From Molanna angustata (Eukaryota; Arthropoda; Insecta; Trichoptera; Molannidae), in the NCBI GenBank assembly GCA_963576475.1, contig OY754979.1, forward strand, positions 31,856,278-31,920,277: a stretch of 64,000 nt of DNA. The letters are read 5' to 3'. Of the stretch, positions 43,120-53,655 are shown one piece after another. The translations under genes and the position numbers were made by a program. Every line of letters begins with the position of its first letter. The stretch's first letter is position 1. The notes under the pieces were generated by a model. That model was not told the origin of the DNA and made no database searches. It saw only the letters and a program-made list of their open reading frames with translations.

Positions 43120-43363
43120 TAAGTATTTTTATTGACAAACTTTTTAACATCTCAATACAGACGAAGTTGTAATATTATAGAAGAACCAGGAACTCAAGGC
43201 ACCTACAGGGCTTACGACGTTCACCAATTATGCCTTCTTATTGAGTTCCCTTATCAATGTTATTTTGAAAAGTTTTGTGTATTTGAATAATGTGTAACAA
43301 TTCATCTGAAAATAAGACATTACTATAACCATCTATGAAGTAACGAAGAAACCTTTTTTGTAA
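43120..43363. mobile_element. MITE family B, internally deleted copy
   Basis: CTCAATACAGACGAAGTTGT to AGGGCTTACGACGTTCACC: the segment between CGAC and GTTCACC (about 55 bp) is missing. It directly abuts the next family B copy. Confidence 0.7.
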
Positions 43364-43364
43364 T

Positions 43365-44212
43365 TTTTAACAGATTTTTAATTATCTCAATAGAGACGAA
43401 GTTGGAATATTTATTGTAGGAGAACCGGGAAATCAAGGCACCTACAGGGCTTACGACCGGTCATCGGCTGATTTACGTGATCACTTTATGCGCTTGCGCA
43501 ACGTTCACCAATTATGCCTTTTTAATGAGATCCCTATCAATTCAATTTTGAAAGTTCTATATATTGTAATACTGAAATTCTTTTCGCTTGAAAATAAGGA
43601 ATTTTAACTACAGCCATCTATGGGTGAAATTATGAACAACAATCTTATTATTTTTTATTTATTTTGTTGTAACGCCATCTATTGAGAGAATTGTTTTGTT
43701 TTGTAAATAATGAAAGCTACAATTCTTATATCTGAGGTGACAATGCATTTTTCGCATAGAAGTCACCCCTGAATTGCGCCAGACTTATAAGGTCATTTTT
43801 GTCTTATTTACCTACTTGTACCAATGTGTAAGTAATCGAATCTTATTATTTTTTATTTATTTTGTTGTAACGCCATCTATTTAGAGAATTGGTTTTTTTG
43901 TAAATAATGAAAGCTACAATTCTTATATCTGAGGTGACAATGCATTTTTCGCATAGAAGTCACCCCTGAATTGCGCCAGACTTATAAGGTCATTTTTGTC
44001 TTATTTACCTACTTGTACCAATGTGTAAGTAATCGAAATTTTTTGTAAGCCATCTATTGAGAAATTGGTTTATTTGTAAACAATGAAAGCAAATGTCCTT
44101 ATAAATAAAGTGATGGTAGTCTCGCACAGATGGCACCCCTGAACTGGGCCAGAAATATTATTTCAATTTTGCCTTGTTTACCTACTTGTACCAATGTGTA
44201 TGTATATCGAAT
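43365..44212. mobile_element. MITE family B copy with tandemly tripled interior
   Basis: The left TIR and body are like 22022-22566. Then a 198-bp segment starting AATCTTATTATTTTTTATTT (43641) is repeated at 43839 almost unchanged. A third, older version runs from about 44036 to 44212 (GTAAGCCATCTATTGAGAAA). The right TIR is absent. This is tandem growth of MITE sequence into a satellite-like array. Confidence 0.75.
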
Positions 44213-45085
44213 AATTTATGCAATTAAAAAAAAATCGTTTTTAATGTTATGAGGTTTTATTACAATGAAAGAAAAATCTTACAAAAACTGATGGGCGAAA
44301 ATCAAGAATACAGATTTTGTGAATAATTTTCATTTCAATCAATACATTTATCTTAGTGCATATTGGATGGTTTTTCCGCATCGTTTTCTTTTGGGATATT
44401 CTCAAGAGTATGGTCATGCATCGGTAAAGTATATTGGAAAAGTGTCTTGTAATTTGCGAGTTTTCTCTTTCGCGATAAGATCCATGGTCTTCTACGACGT
44501 GCAGTTGTCGAACGATGTATCTGGAATAGATGATTCCCCTCTTTACGTAACCGGACATGGAGGGTACGATGAATACTAGAGCCTGAAGCCTTTTTCTGAA
44601 TCATACGCGCGTCAATCATATACAATACTCTCATACTCACATCGCATCTACCATCATAATTTAATACCAGACCCCTCCATTCAATACATTCTATCATATC
44701 TACACCTTTTTCCTCTCCTTTTCTATCTGCAATGTATTTCAGGAGAGTTTGAATTTAGTAATTTTTAAGGTTTTTGGTTCTGTTTGGGAGGTTAGGAAGG
44801 GTGATTTGTGACTCAGGTCCGAAGTGATACCTTATCTTAGTTTTTCGTTTTATTAAATGTATAAATATTACATTTTATAAACATATTATGTAATTTTTAT
44901 ATTAAATATCAGTGGCCAACATTTAAATATATTGTCATTTATGTAGGTACACGTTTCTTTGGGCCGAGTTTTAAAAGTAATATTTAAAACTTCTGCATCT
45001 AATAGTCTGATGATATAAAAAGTAGGTAGTGGCCAACACTACCTACACTTTTATACTGACCCTACTAACATGTATCATTTTCTCA
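44213..45085. other. Sequence with a doubtful coding-like stretch
   Basis: The minus frame 44353-44697 reads CIEWRGLVLNYDGRCDVSMR + VLYMIDARMIQKKASGS. It faintly resembles the segment upstream of the RTE tail, but no signature block is present. A plus-strand ORF overlaps it. No firm assignment. Confidence 0.2.
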
Positions 45086-45099
45086 AAGGGTATCGCTTA

Positions 45100-45962
45100 G
45101 AGAGTAGATACTTTGATATAACAAAAACTTTAGATTGTTGCTTTGAGTTACATTTAATATAACAAAAACCTTATATTGTTTATTTGAGTTACATTTAATA
45201 CAACAAATGACGAGATAGTTACTTTGAGTTACATTTAATGTAAGAAATAACGAGATAACTACTTTGAGTTACATTTAATGTAAGAAATAACGAGATAACT
45301 ACTTTGAGTTACAATTAATGTAAGAAATAACGAGATAGCTACTTTGAGTTACATTTAATATAACAAATGACGAGATAGCAACTTAGAGTTACATTTAATG
45401 TAAGAAATAACGAGATAGTTACTTTGAGTTACATTTAATGTAAGAAATAACGAGATAACTACTTTGAGTTACATTTAATGTAAGAAATAACGAGATAACT
45501 ACTTTGAGTTACATTTAATGTAAGAAATAACGAGATAGCTACTTTGAGTTACATTTAATATAACAAATGACGAGATAGCAACTTAGAGTTACATTTAATG
45601 TAAGAAATAACGAGATAGCTACTTTGAGTTACATTTAATTTAACAAATGACGAGATAGCAACTTTGAGTTACGTTTAATTTAACAAACAACATGATAGTT
45701 ACTTTCAGTTACATTTAATATAACAAATAACGAGATATAAACTTAGAGTTACGTTTAATTTAACAAACAACGTGATAGTTATTTTCAGTTACATTTAATA
45801 TAACAAATAACGAGATAGCTATTTTGAGTTACATTTAATAAAACAAATTACGAGATAGTTATTTTAAGTTACATTTAATATAACAAATAACGAGATAGCT
45901 ACGTTGAATTATATTTAATATAACAAGATAGTTACTTTGAATTACATTTAATATAACATGTA
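45100..45962. repeat. 40-bp minisatellite (about 21 units)
   Basis: Unit ACTTTGAGTTACATTTAATG + TAAGAAATAACGAGATAACT. Units fall into types (TAAGAAATAACG against TAACAAATGACG; AACT, AGTT, AGCA ends) that recur in blocks, so a higher-order structure is likely. Two isolated units at 46818-46910 show the array once reached further and was split by LINE insertions. Confidence 0.9.
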
Positions 45963-46099
45963 AACAGTTTGATGCAAAGTTCGCGGTTCTTGACATGTTT
46001 GGTTCACCGGGCATTTTTAAGAGAAGGCTTTCTCAATTATTGATTTTCTATTCCTAATTTTCCCATTCTATTCATATCTTGTCCCAAACATCCTAGCTT

Positions 46100-46632
46100 T
46101 GAAGCATCTATTAATCTGCTTAATTAATATTGATTGTTTTATTTTTTTGTTTTTATCTTTATTTGGATTATCTCTTTTGTCATTTGTACACAAAATAGTG
46201 TGTACTACAAAGGCTTACAACTTTATAATGATTTGCCTGAATGTGTAAAGGAGGCGTCTAGTCTTACCGCTTTTCGTCGCTTAGGTGCTGAATACATAAA
46301 ACAAAAGTTTTTTTAAAAATCGTGTGTTTCTATTGTTTATATATTATGTTCTAAGACTATAATATCTGTTTTGCTTGTTTTGATACTATATTGTTATTAT
46401 TATTTTTTTTTCATGTTCTTTGATGTCTTCTATTGTGGTAGTGTGTTTTCATATTTTTTTACTTTGTGTTTTATTGTTATTGATAGATACGTGTCTTTTT
46501 TGTGTGTTCATTTAGTTATCCGATGTTGATTTGTTTATTTTTATTGTTTGTTTTTATTTTCGTTTGTACTAGATGTAAGAAATTGTATTTTTTTTTCATC
46601 TAAATAAAATATATACAATACAATACAATACA
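46100..46632 (+). pseudogene. LINE tail inserted in the 40-bp array
   Basis: The plus frame ending at 46316 reads VYYKGLQLYNDLPECVKEAS + SLTAFRRLGAEYIKQKFF, the standard ending of a CR1/Jockey-group ORF. The 3' UTR continues to (AATAC)n at 46632. Catalytic domains absent. Confidence 0.65.
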
Positions 46633-46639
46633 TTTACGG

Positions 46640-46815
46640 AAGTTTTCCTTGTTTTGTATACAAAGCTATACCTATATTTTTTTGTAAGACTGTATCTTAT
46701 TAATTGGTGTTACAATCTTAGTTTTGTAGTTGTTCGTTCATTTTGGGATATAATGTTTATTTAAAAAAAAACTGTATGTAACCTTGAATAAATAAAATAA
46801 AATAAAAAATTAATA
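46640..46815 (+). mobile_element. Second LINE 3' UTR, (AAATA)n end
   Basis: Ends TGTAACCTTGAATAAATAAA + ATAAAATAAAAAATT. Its flank resumes the 40-bp minisatellite. Confidence 0.5.
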
Positions 46816-46924
46816 AAACTTTGAACTTGAATTACATTTAATATAACAAATAACGAAATAGTAACATTGAGTTTTGTTATTTAATATAACAAAAAACTGA
46901 GATAGTTTATGTTGTGGCTCATTT

Positions 46925-47062
46925 TATCTAATAAAGTAAAATAATAACTTTTATGTTTACACCACTTTTGAGTATCTATACATATAATGTTAACCGGTTT
47001 TAGAGCTGACCCGCTCCCTCATCCGGAATAACTTATACTTAACAACAACCGACGTTGACTCA
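46925..47062 (-). mobile_element. Penelope-like 3' region, copy 2 (inverted)
   Basis: The minus strand reads GGATGAGGGAGCGGGTCAGC, TCTAAAACCGGTTAAC and later AAAAGTGGTGTAAACA. These align with CTGAGGAGGAAGC...GCTTCGAAACCGGTAGAC and AAAAAGTGGTGTAAACAAAG at 33798-33865. The catalytic core bases are mutated (CGGATGA, TAAAA). Confidence 0.5.
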
Positions 47063-47740
47063 ATAAATTTTTGAATCGTATTCTTCTTCTTCTCGTAGGT
47101 GAATTGTCATATATCTTACAAAAATACATCGTATTATTAGGTACATTTTGTAAGCAAACAAAAATTTAAAAAAGTCTATCCTTGTATTTGGGACATTTTA
47201 ATGTTAAAGTGATATTACCGATATGTACATTGGTACACCAACCTACAGAAATATCTGATGATGGATAATATATTTATGTCACAGTACAGTCAGCTGTATG
47301 AATCAGAGTGTAATATTTGAAGTGTTGAAAAACCACTTCTATATTTCAGTAGGTATCACCACAGTTTAACCAACGCTTTTCAAAATTTTCAAATTAACTT
47401 AATGAGAATTAATTTCAGAATTGATTGTTTACTACCTTTTTAATTAACCATTCACATTTTTTGTTTATTTAATGATGTAGGTATGTACAGGAAGTGCACA
47501 CTGCCGTTTTATTGCCATGAGGCAATCTGTTCCGACCGATTCAGTAATAAATTCGGCACCATAGAATTTGGAACCTATTAAAATGTATAAAAAAACGGTT
47601 AAAAGTACTGAATAAAGTATGTAAAAAAAGAAATAAATAATTGACAGTTAAAAAATGAGAAGCCCTTATCGTATATTCTTCAAAATCTGATGATATCTAA
47701 GGGAGTATTAAATATACAATTTCACGAAATTTGTGTTCAC
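47063..47740. other. Sequence with no recognised feature
   Basis: AT-rich, no repeat partner. Confidence 0.35.
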
Positions 47741-47744
47741 GAGT

Positions 47745-47935
47745 ACTTTATTTAGTCAATAATCGATAAAGTAGATTACACAAGCCGTACAGATACATTG
47801 TGATGAAACTTTCAGAATACAATCTCAGCATGATGCTAGTAGATAATCTGCAATGAAAAAACAACCTTAAAATTTCGAATTTATAACCCCCCCTCGGGGT
47901 AGTGAGGAGTAAAAAGCTGACGTAGAAGACAAGAT
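47745..47935 (+). repeat. Dispersed repeat family O, copy 4
   Basis: GATGAAACTTTCAGAATACA + ATCTCAGCATGATGCTAG and CTCGGGGTAGTGAGGAGTAA match the other copies. Uninterrupted hAT-type target site. Confidence 0.6.
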
Positions 47936-47983
47936 GTTTCAATTACTAGGGTTTATCACATAAATTATTTTCCAGTGATATTG

Positions 47984-48228
47984 TTGGCTTTCGTGGCTCA
48001 GTTGGTTAGGTATTTGACTGCTGATCTAAGGGTCCCGGGTTCGATTCCCGGTGGAGACACAGTTTTCAATTGTGTTTTCAGTCTGGATCTGTGAGACGAT
48101 AAATATCGTAAGTCTCCAGAATGTGGCAACTTGTTATTGGGTGCGTGTTAAATATGTATTTATTTGACATATTAGCACCTGTGAGTTGCCCGAGAAGCTA
48201 AATAAAATAAAATAAATAAATAAAACAT
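47984..48228 (+). mobile_element. tRNA-derived SINE family 2, copy c
   Basis: GGCTTTCGTGGCTCAGTTGG + TTAGGTATTTGACTGC, GGTCCCGGGTTCGATTCCCG + GTGGAGACACAG, body CAGTCTGGATCTGTGAGACG, end CACCTGTGAGTTGCC and an (AAATA)n tail. Confidence 0.9.
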
Positions 48229-48397
48229 GTTTAATAAAATATAACATTAACTACATGAATGTAGATTCACATAAAAATACTTAATTTAAAACACCCATAA
48301 ATACCCATAGCTTGATGGTTTTCCATTACAAAGTTTCTTCACAAAAAAACGATTTAAAAAAAAATCTTTAACGACGCATTGGCATAACGCTTGTTGA

Positions 48398-49065
48398 AAT
48401 TTATTTATTTATTAACTCAAGGGACAAATACAGTCTTATAAAATATTTAAAAAAAAACATATCTACCTATGAAATAATTAAAAAAAAAAACAATTACGTT
48501 TATCCACAGCAGATGATGATCATTAACCAGTCACATTACAACAAAAAATAAATAAAAAAATATACTTAACAGTTCTTGTATATGTAATTGCCTGTGACGG
48601 GAAGGAAAGGGAAGAAAAAAGGAGGGGAGAAGGATTAAATTTGTTACTAATATCGTGGGTCCTGGCCTCCTCCAGAAGCTCCCTCCGCCCCGCCCTGACC
48701 ATCGCTTCCTGCCGCCAATTCACAACGTCAATCGTCCGCAAGTCCTTCTATGCTCCATCTAACCATCTCAGCTTTGGCCTACCGACGCTTCTTTTGCCCA
48801 TTGGTCTTGTAGCGAATATCCGTTTTAGTGGACAGGTTTCGTCCATTCTCGCTACGTGACCCAGCCATCGGAGCCGGCATATTTTGATGTACTGTGTGAC
48901 GAGTACATCCGAGTACAACTGGTACAGCTCGTTGTTGAACCTGATACGCCAAGCTCCATTTTCGCATACGGGGCCATGAATGCGTCTCAATATTTTCCTT
49001 TCAAAGGTGTTTAACCTTGTTTCATCAGTTACTACAGTTACTACTATGATATAAGATGAAAACAA
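48398..49065 (-). pseudogene. RTE-type LINE (family S), 3' end with RT tail
   Basis: Minus-strand order: LNTFERKILRRIHGPVCENG, AWRIRFNNELYQLYSDVLVT, LRWLGHVARMDETCPLKRIF, GKRSVGRPKLRWLDG, further decayed frames, then the UTR TTCCCGTCACAGGCAATTAC and (AAAT)n at 48398. The RW.GHV.RM and GRPK.RWLD blocks identify an RTE-type tail, in a different family from the 14716 and 29955 copies. 5'-truncated. The UTR matches 31505-31690. Confidence 0.8.
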
Positions 49066-50160
49066 AAAAAAAAATAATGAAGGTAAATATATTAAAAATA
49101 TTAACAATACACAAGTTTACGCCGCTATGCATCTACATAGATGCATAGCCGTAACCAAGTTGGGCAGCAGTTATCTTCATAATAGTCGTTTTTTTTAAAG
49201 GTGTGAAAAATAAATAAAAATAGAGAGTTTTAGTAGCAGTGAATACATCAGAATGTAGCATACTGCCTAATTGATTAACATGTCTTATTAATAAATTCGT
49301 TTTGATTTGAATTAATTGGTGTTGCTTCGAGGAACGTGGAACAAGTAGTTCGATCTGCCATTTCGCAACGATTGTACAATAGTGACACAATGTGTATATT
49401 GCGCCGCTGGCGTATCGTGGGTCAACAAAGAAGATTGCGGTAAGTTGATATATATTTTTTTTTATTATTGAAACCAAAACAAAATATAACAATATAGTTA
49501 CAAACAATATTACAAAAAAGTACAATTTAAATAAGTTATATGAAACATTTTTTTATAGGATTATTTGGTATATACCACCTCACTAGGCTGAGCCTGTACC
49601 GAGATCAATTAGATATGATCAATTTTTTTCAACCCAAAGATGAATCTGATACATATATTTTGAAGACGTTCAAGTTTATTGAGATGCATTTCATTAGCAT
49701 CCAAATCGATACAAAAAATCTATTTTAAATCGATTCAAAGCGATAATAATAAAATACAACATAAAATTTATAATATTCACATCGACAGATGGCAACAGTG
49801 TTCACAGAAACATCATATTGAAACAAATCACCATTTTTATAAAACCACCTCACTATCTGAGAGGTATCTGGATAATGTGTGTGAGAGAGACGGCATGCGA
49901 GAAGGTGTGTCAGGTTGAATGTATATAAGCGACGGACGACGGCAGTCGGTTGTTCCGCACTCACGGCATTACATTAAGTACCAACCGTCGCGTAGCATAA
50001 TCTTAGTATACCTATCAATGATATATATTGTATTATCTTGTGTGTTAATAAACTGTATAAGTCAAATACGAGTTTAACTGATTATCTCCAAACACAAGAC
50101 ATCATACTATCATAATATCGTTTACTTTCTTATTTAACTTTACTTAATTTTTAGAAGGTT
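49066..50160. other. Sequence with no supported gene
   Basis: Several short ORFs (49133-49525 minus, 49540-49728 plus) have no recognisable motif. 49900-49990 (GTATATAAGCGACGGACGAC) looks like a TATA box with a downstream start region by eye, but there is nothing to transcribe nearby. Confidence 0.3.
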
Positions 50161-50189
50161 ATCTACGTTTTTAGTAGTAACTTTATTTA

Positions 50190-50262
50190 TACTAGTTACA
50201 TGTAACACTAACTAGTCTAGTTAGTAACTAACACAATAGAATACGTACCAAACTAACTATAA
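50190..50262. repeat. Duplicated Helitron-like 3'-end motifs
   Basis: ACTAGTTACATGTAACACTA at 50197 repeats the terminal motif ACTAGTTGCATGTAACACAT of the adjoining element. CTAGTCTAGTTAGTAACTA lies between. It looks like a second, mutated 3' terminus. Confidence 0.5.
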
Positions 50263-51274
50263 CTAGTTGCATGTAACACATGAGATCCAACTGTCGATAG
50301 CGATAGTATGTATAGTTGAAGAATAAAAATCAAACTATAAACCCATAAATCCAAATTATTGAAAATTTTAACACATGTTGGTATGTATGTCAAGATAGGA
50401 CAGTATGGAGGTCAGTCCTCTTTTCCTTCCCGGAATATGAAAACAGCATGATGGTTCTGTATGTATGTTTGGAGATTAAGTACCTATCAAACTATTAAGT
50501 CTTCTTACATATTGTGTATAGGCGACTGCCATATAAATTGTATGAAGCGATGTCGTCACTAAATTCAATTTTTATAAAAATTGTTAAAAAAAATTTGAGA
50601 TGTACTGCTACAATGTTAATATTTTTTATATAAAATTAAATTATCTAGTTGGGGTGTTTCGGCTTTTTTCGATATTTAAAAAAAAATGGAAATATAGGCA
50701 GTTAAACTCATAAATTTATCATAAAAAAAATACTTTTCTTAATAAAAAATGTTTGAGAAACCCTGGATTTTTTTTGAAAAAACTAATTTGAGATTTTGTA
50801 TTTGTCTATGTTTATACCAATTTTCAGCGTTCTAGCTTTTATGGTTTCTGAGATGTAGGGAAAAATAAAATAAAAATTCAAAAGTTGATAACCCCTGACT
50901 GAAACAAAAATTCAAAATTCCGAGTATAAAAGTTTTGTAGGCCTGTAACTGTTTATATATTCTGAAATTTTAGGCTCTGTAAATTGAGCGGATCAAAAGT
51001 TATAAGGGGGGGACGGACACACACACACAGACATACACACACACACAGACACACACACACACACAGACACACGAAATGTTCTACTCCGAATTCTGAGTAA
51101 ATCCGTGTATGGAACATATATGCTGCGAAGCCTCTAAGTTGGTGTTTTTTGACTTCAAAGTTGGAAAAGCCGTGAAAAAAGTAGACCTCTCCATACAATT
51201 CTCGCGTATTCTGGCTTGATACATTGTCGATATGTTAAGAGAACAAAGTTCTCCTGAACAAATCGACAGTTGGA
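50263..51274 (-). mobile_element. Helitron-like element, copy 2 (most complete)
   Basis: 1012 bp. The minus strand starts TCCAACTGTCGATTTGTTC, has the palindrome AGAAC-TTT-GTTCTC nearby and ends ATCGACAGTTGGATCTCATG + TGTTACATGCAACTAG. T flanks both ends. An internal (CA)n tract at 51005-51072 lies after AAAGTTATAAGGGGGGG. Co-linear with copy 1 with an extra 75 bp. Non-coding. Confidence 0.7.
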
Positions 51275-51309
51275 ATACTTAACACAAATTAATAAATATT
51301 TCAAGATAT

Positions 51310-51440
51310 TTTATTTTCTACTAGCCTTTATGTCCCGCCGTTGGCCAAGAATGTAAAACTGTGAAGGAATAAGCAATCGTTTTTATAATATTGTCACCCA
51401 ATTATTTTGCAATATCGGACTATGAAAAGTGGTTTGAAAT
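51310..51440. other. Start of a widespread arthropod repeat
   Basis: TTTTCTACTAGCCTTTATGT + CCCGCCG resembles the CTAG...CCCGC start of the common insect dispersed repeats. The matching end may be at 53575-53640. Confidence 0.35.
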
Positions 51441-52181
51441 TTGATTGAGTTTAAGCATTGTAAAATGTTCAAGTGATGGCCACAACCCATTCTTTTTTAT
51501 ATATTGCTATAAAGTGTGAATGAAGTATAATATACAATTTCTGCACGCATGGACTACGCGAAATGGTTTTAAATATGACAGTTTATCAACGTTGTACACA
51601 ACCCCCATTTTTAAATATTATCATCGAAAACAAATTGTAATATATACCTATTGAAAATTTAGTAATTTTGGATGTTGGAATGTGGTTTAAATTTGATTAA
51701 ATAATGTACTGAAAAGATCTAGTGTTGGTCACATCCCATTCGTTTTTATATTTTTTCATCAAGTGTGCATTATATTTTTGCACAATTAGACTGATAGACT
51801 TAAAATTGACACAAAAGTCTACATTAACGAAGAAGAAAAAGACTTAAACTATAATAAATAGTTTTTAATTTGAATATAAACGTTGTGAAGAGTTCAGTAA
51901 TGGCCACAACCCCCATTATTTAAATATCGTCAACGAAATCAAATATGAAGGTGTTGAAAATTATTCAAAATAGGATGATATAAATGGTTTAAATTTGATT
52001 AAACAAAAGTATTGAAAATATTCTAGTGCAGGTTACATCGTCACATCCCACATCCCATTCGTTTTTACATATGTATTTTCATCAAGTGTGCATATTGTTA
52101 ATAATATTTCTGCACAATAGACTATTAGACTTAAAACTAACCCAAAAGTCTAAATAAAAAAGAGAAGAATAAGTATAAGAC
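51440..52181. repeat. Tandem units, about 210 bp, carrying the GGCCACAACCCATTCG motif
   Basis: ATGGCCACAACCCATTC (51478), GTTGGTCACATCCCATTCGT (51723), ATGGCCACAACCCCCATT (51899) and TCACATCCCATTCGTTTTTA (52046). Units share TTTTCATCAAGTGTGCAT and AGACTTAAAA-TGACACAAAAG. About four degenerate copies, arranged as two longer pairs. Motif copies also occur dispersed at 905, 2050, 28815, 30545, 32045 and 45028. Confidence 0.65.
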
Positions 52182-52267
52182 TATAAGAAATAGTTTGTAT
52201 AAAAACTATTTCAATGGTCTACAAATAAGACCATTGAAATAGTTTTTTATACAAACTATTTCTTATA
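52182..52267. repeat. 86-nt near-perfect hairpin
   Basis: TATAAGAAATAGTTTGTATA + AAAACTATTTCAATGGTCT pairs with its inverse across ACAAAT. About 39 bp with one bulge. The size is that of an insect pre-miRNA, but it may be a local inverted duplication of the surrounding 210-bp repeat. Confidence 0.75.
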
Positions 52268-52615
52268 AAATAAGGTCTACATAAAATAAGGGGGACACGG
52301 AAGGAGCCTCCACGTAGATTGAGTTTCGGTTAACTTCGGAAAAGCAATCGGGCGTCCCTGGAAACGGCAGAATGCCGGCCAATCCTTCCACCACCGGAGC
52401 ACCAACCAATATGATGGTGTTCCGGACACGGAAAGTAAGTAAGTACATAAAATAAGAAAAAATACATAAAATAGAAGAATTAGACTATTGGAAATAGATT
52501 GCATAAAAACTGACTAAAAGGTCTACATAAAAGAAGAAGAAGATTAATCCATAGGAAATAGTTTTTTATAAAATTCACCAAAGTTCTACATAAAATAAGA
52601 AAACGAAGAAAAAGA
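52268..52615. other. A-rich flank with GC-rich island
   Basis: 52288-52430 is GC-richer (GGCGTCCCTGGAAACGGCAG). It gives short frames on the minus strand without a known motif, possibly an inserted coding scrap. Confidence 0.25.
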
Positions 52616-52619
52616 ATTA

Positions 52620-52800
52620 GACTCCACGAACGGTCGCTTCAGACCCTTCAGTACCTCCCATCCCTTCAATCCATCATTACGTCCCTTCCAATCAGGCCCT
52701 TCAGTACCTCCCGTCCCTTTAGGCCCTTTTATACCTCCCATCCCTTCAGGCCCTTTAGTGCATCCCTTCCCTTCATTACATCCCGTCCCTTCAGCCGCTT
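52620..52800. repeat. Pyrimidine-rich degenerate tandem
   Basis: CCCTTCAGTACCTCCCATCC, CCCTTCAGTACCTCCCGTCC, CCTTTTATACCTCCCATCCC and similar, five or six degenerate units of 30-45 bp. Confidence 0.7.
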
Positions 52801-52802
52801 AA

Positions 52803-53575
52803 GAAAAGTTTAAATCCAGAAACCATCCTGGAAGAACCGCGAAGAGATGAAAGGACCTTCTTTTCCCAGGATACTCCACCTTCAAAGGTAAAATGACTAA
52901 ATACACGAAGAAGAAGAAGAAAAAAGTTTAAATCCAGATACCTGCGAAGATATGGAAGGAAAATTGGACCTTCTTTTCCCAGGATACTCCACCTTCAAAG
53001 GTAAAATGACTAAATACACGAAGAAGATGAAGAAAAAAGTTTAAATCCAGATACCTGCGAAGATATGGAAGGAAAATTGGACCTTCTTCTCCCAGGATAG
53101 TCCACCTAAAATGTCCAGGTAAAATGACCAAATGCACGATGAAGAAGAAAAAAGTTTATATCCAAAAACCGTCTTGGAAGACTTGCGAAGAGTTGGAAGA
53201 ACAGTTGGACCTTCTTCTCCCAGTATTCTCCAACTTCATAGGTAAAATGACCAAAAATACATGAAGAAGAAGAAGAAGAAGAAAAAAGTTTAAATCCAGA
53301 AACCTGCGAAGAGATGGAAGGACAATTGGAACTTCTTCTCCCAGGTTAGTCCACCTTCATAGGTAAAATGACCAAATACACGATGAAGAAGAAGAAGAAA
53401 AAAGTTTAAATCCAGGAACCGTCCTGGAAGACCTGCGAAGAAATGGAGAGACAGTCGGACCTTCGTTTCCCAGGATATTCCGCTTTCATTGGTAAAATGA
53501 CCAAATACACGAAGAAGAAGAAAAATAAGAAAAAAATTTAAATCCAGAAACCATCCCGGGCATACGCTCGACAAT
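52803..53575. repeat. Tandem repeat, about 115-bp unit, six to seven copies
   Basis: Unit: AAAAAGTTTAAATCCAGAAA, CCTGCGAAGAGATGGAAGGA, TTGGACCTTCTTCTCCCAGG, CTCCACCTTCAAAGGTAAAA and TGACCAAATACACGAAGAAG. Units start near 52805, 52920, 53034, 53150, 53284 and 53398, with a partial at 53525. Length varies with the (GAA)n run at the unit joint. Confidence 0.85.
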
Positions 53576-53655
53576 TCACCAAAGTTTCATTGTAATCGGA
53601 CAAACGGTTTAGGAGCACATAGCATACATGCATCCATACATAAATAAATAAATAA
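53576..53655 (+). mobile_element. End of a widespread arthropod repeat
   Basis: CAATTCACCAAAGTTTCATT + GTAATCGGACAAACGG, then ACATAGCATACATGCATCC. This is the common 3' end of an insect dispersed repeat; compare 10420-10495. Confidence 0.5.

Noticed and set aside
44319..44697. Overlapping plus and minus ORFs that might be a gene
   Set aside because: No signature block on either strand; the RTE resemblance (RVLYMIDARMIQKKASGS) is too weak.
49900..49990. Promoter-like TATATAAGCGACGG stretch
   Set aside because: A TATA-like string in 70% AT DNA is expected by chance, and no transcript unit follows.
50953..51198. Cysteine/valine-rich ORF (VCLCVCVCLCVCV)
   Set aside because: Translation of the (CA)n tract inside the Helitron-like element.
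52928..53574. Minus ORFs of 69-94 codons with LDLNFF...VFGHFT
   Set aside because: By-products of the 115-bp tandem repeat.
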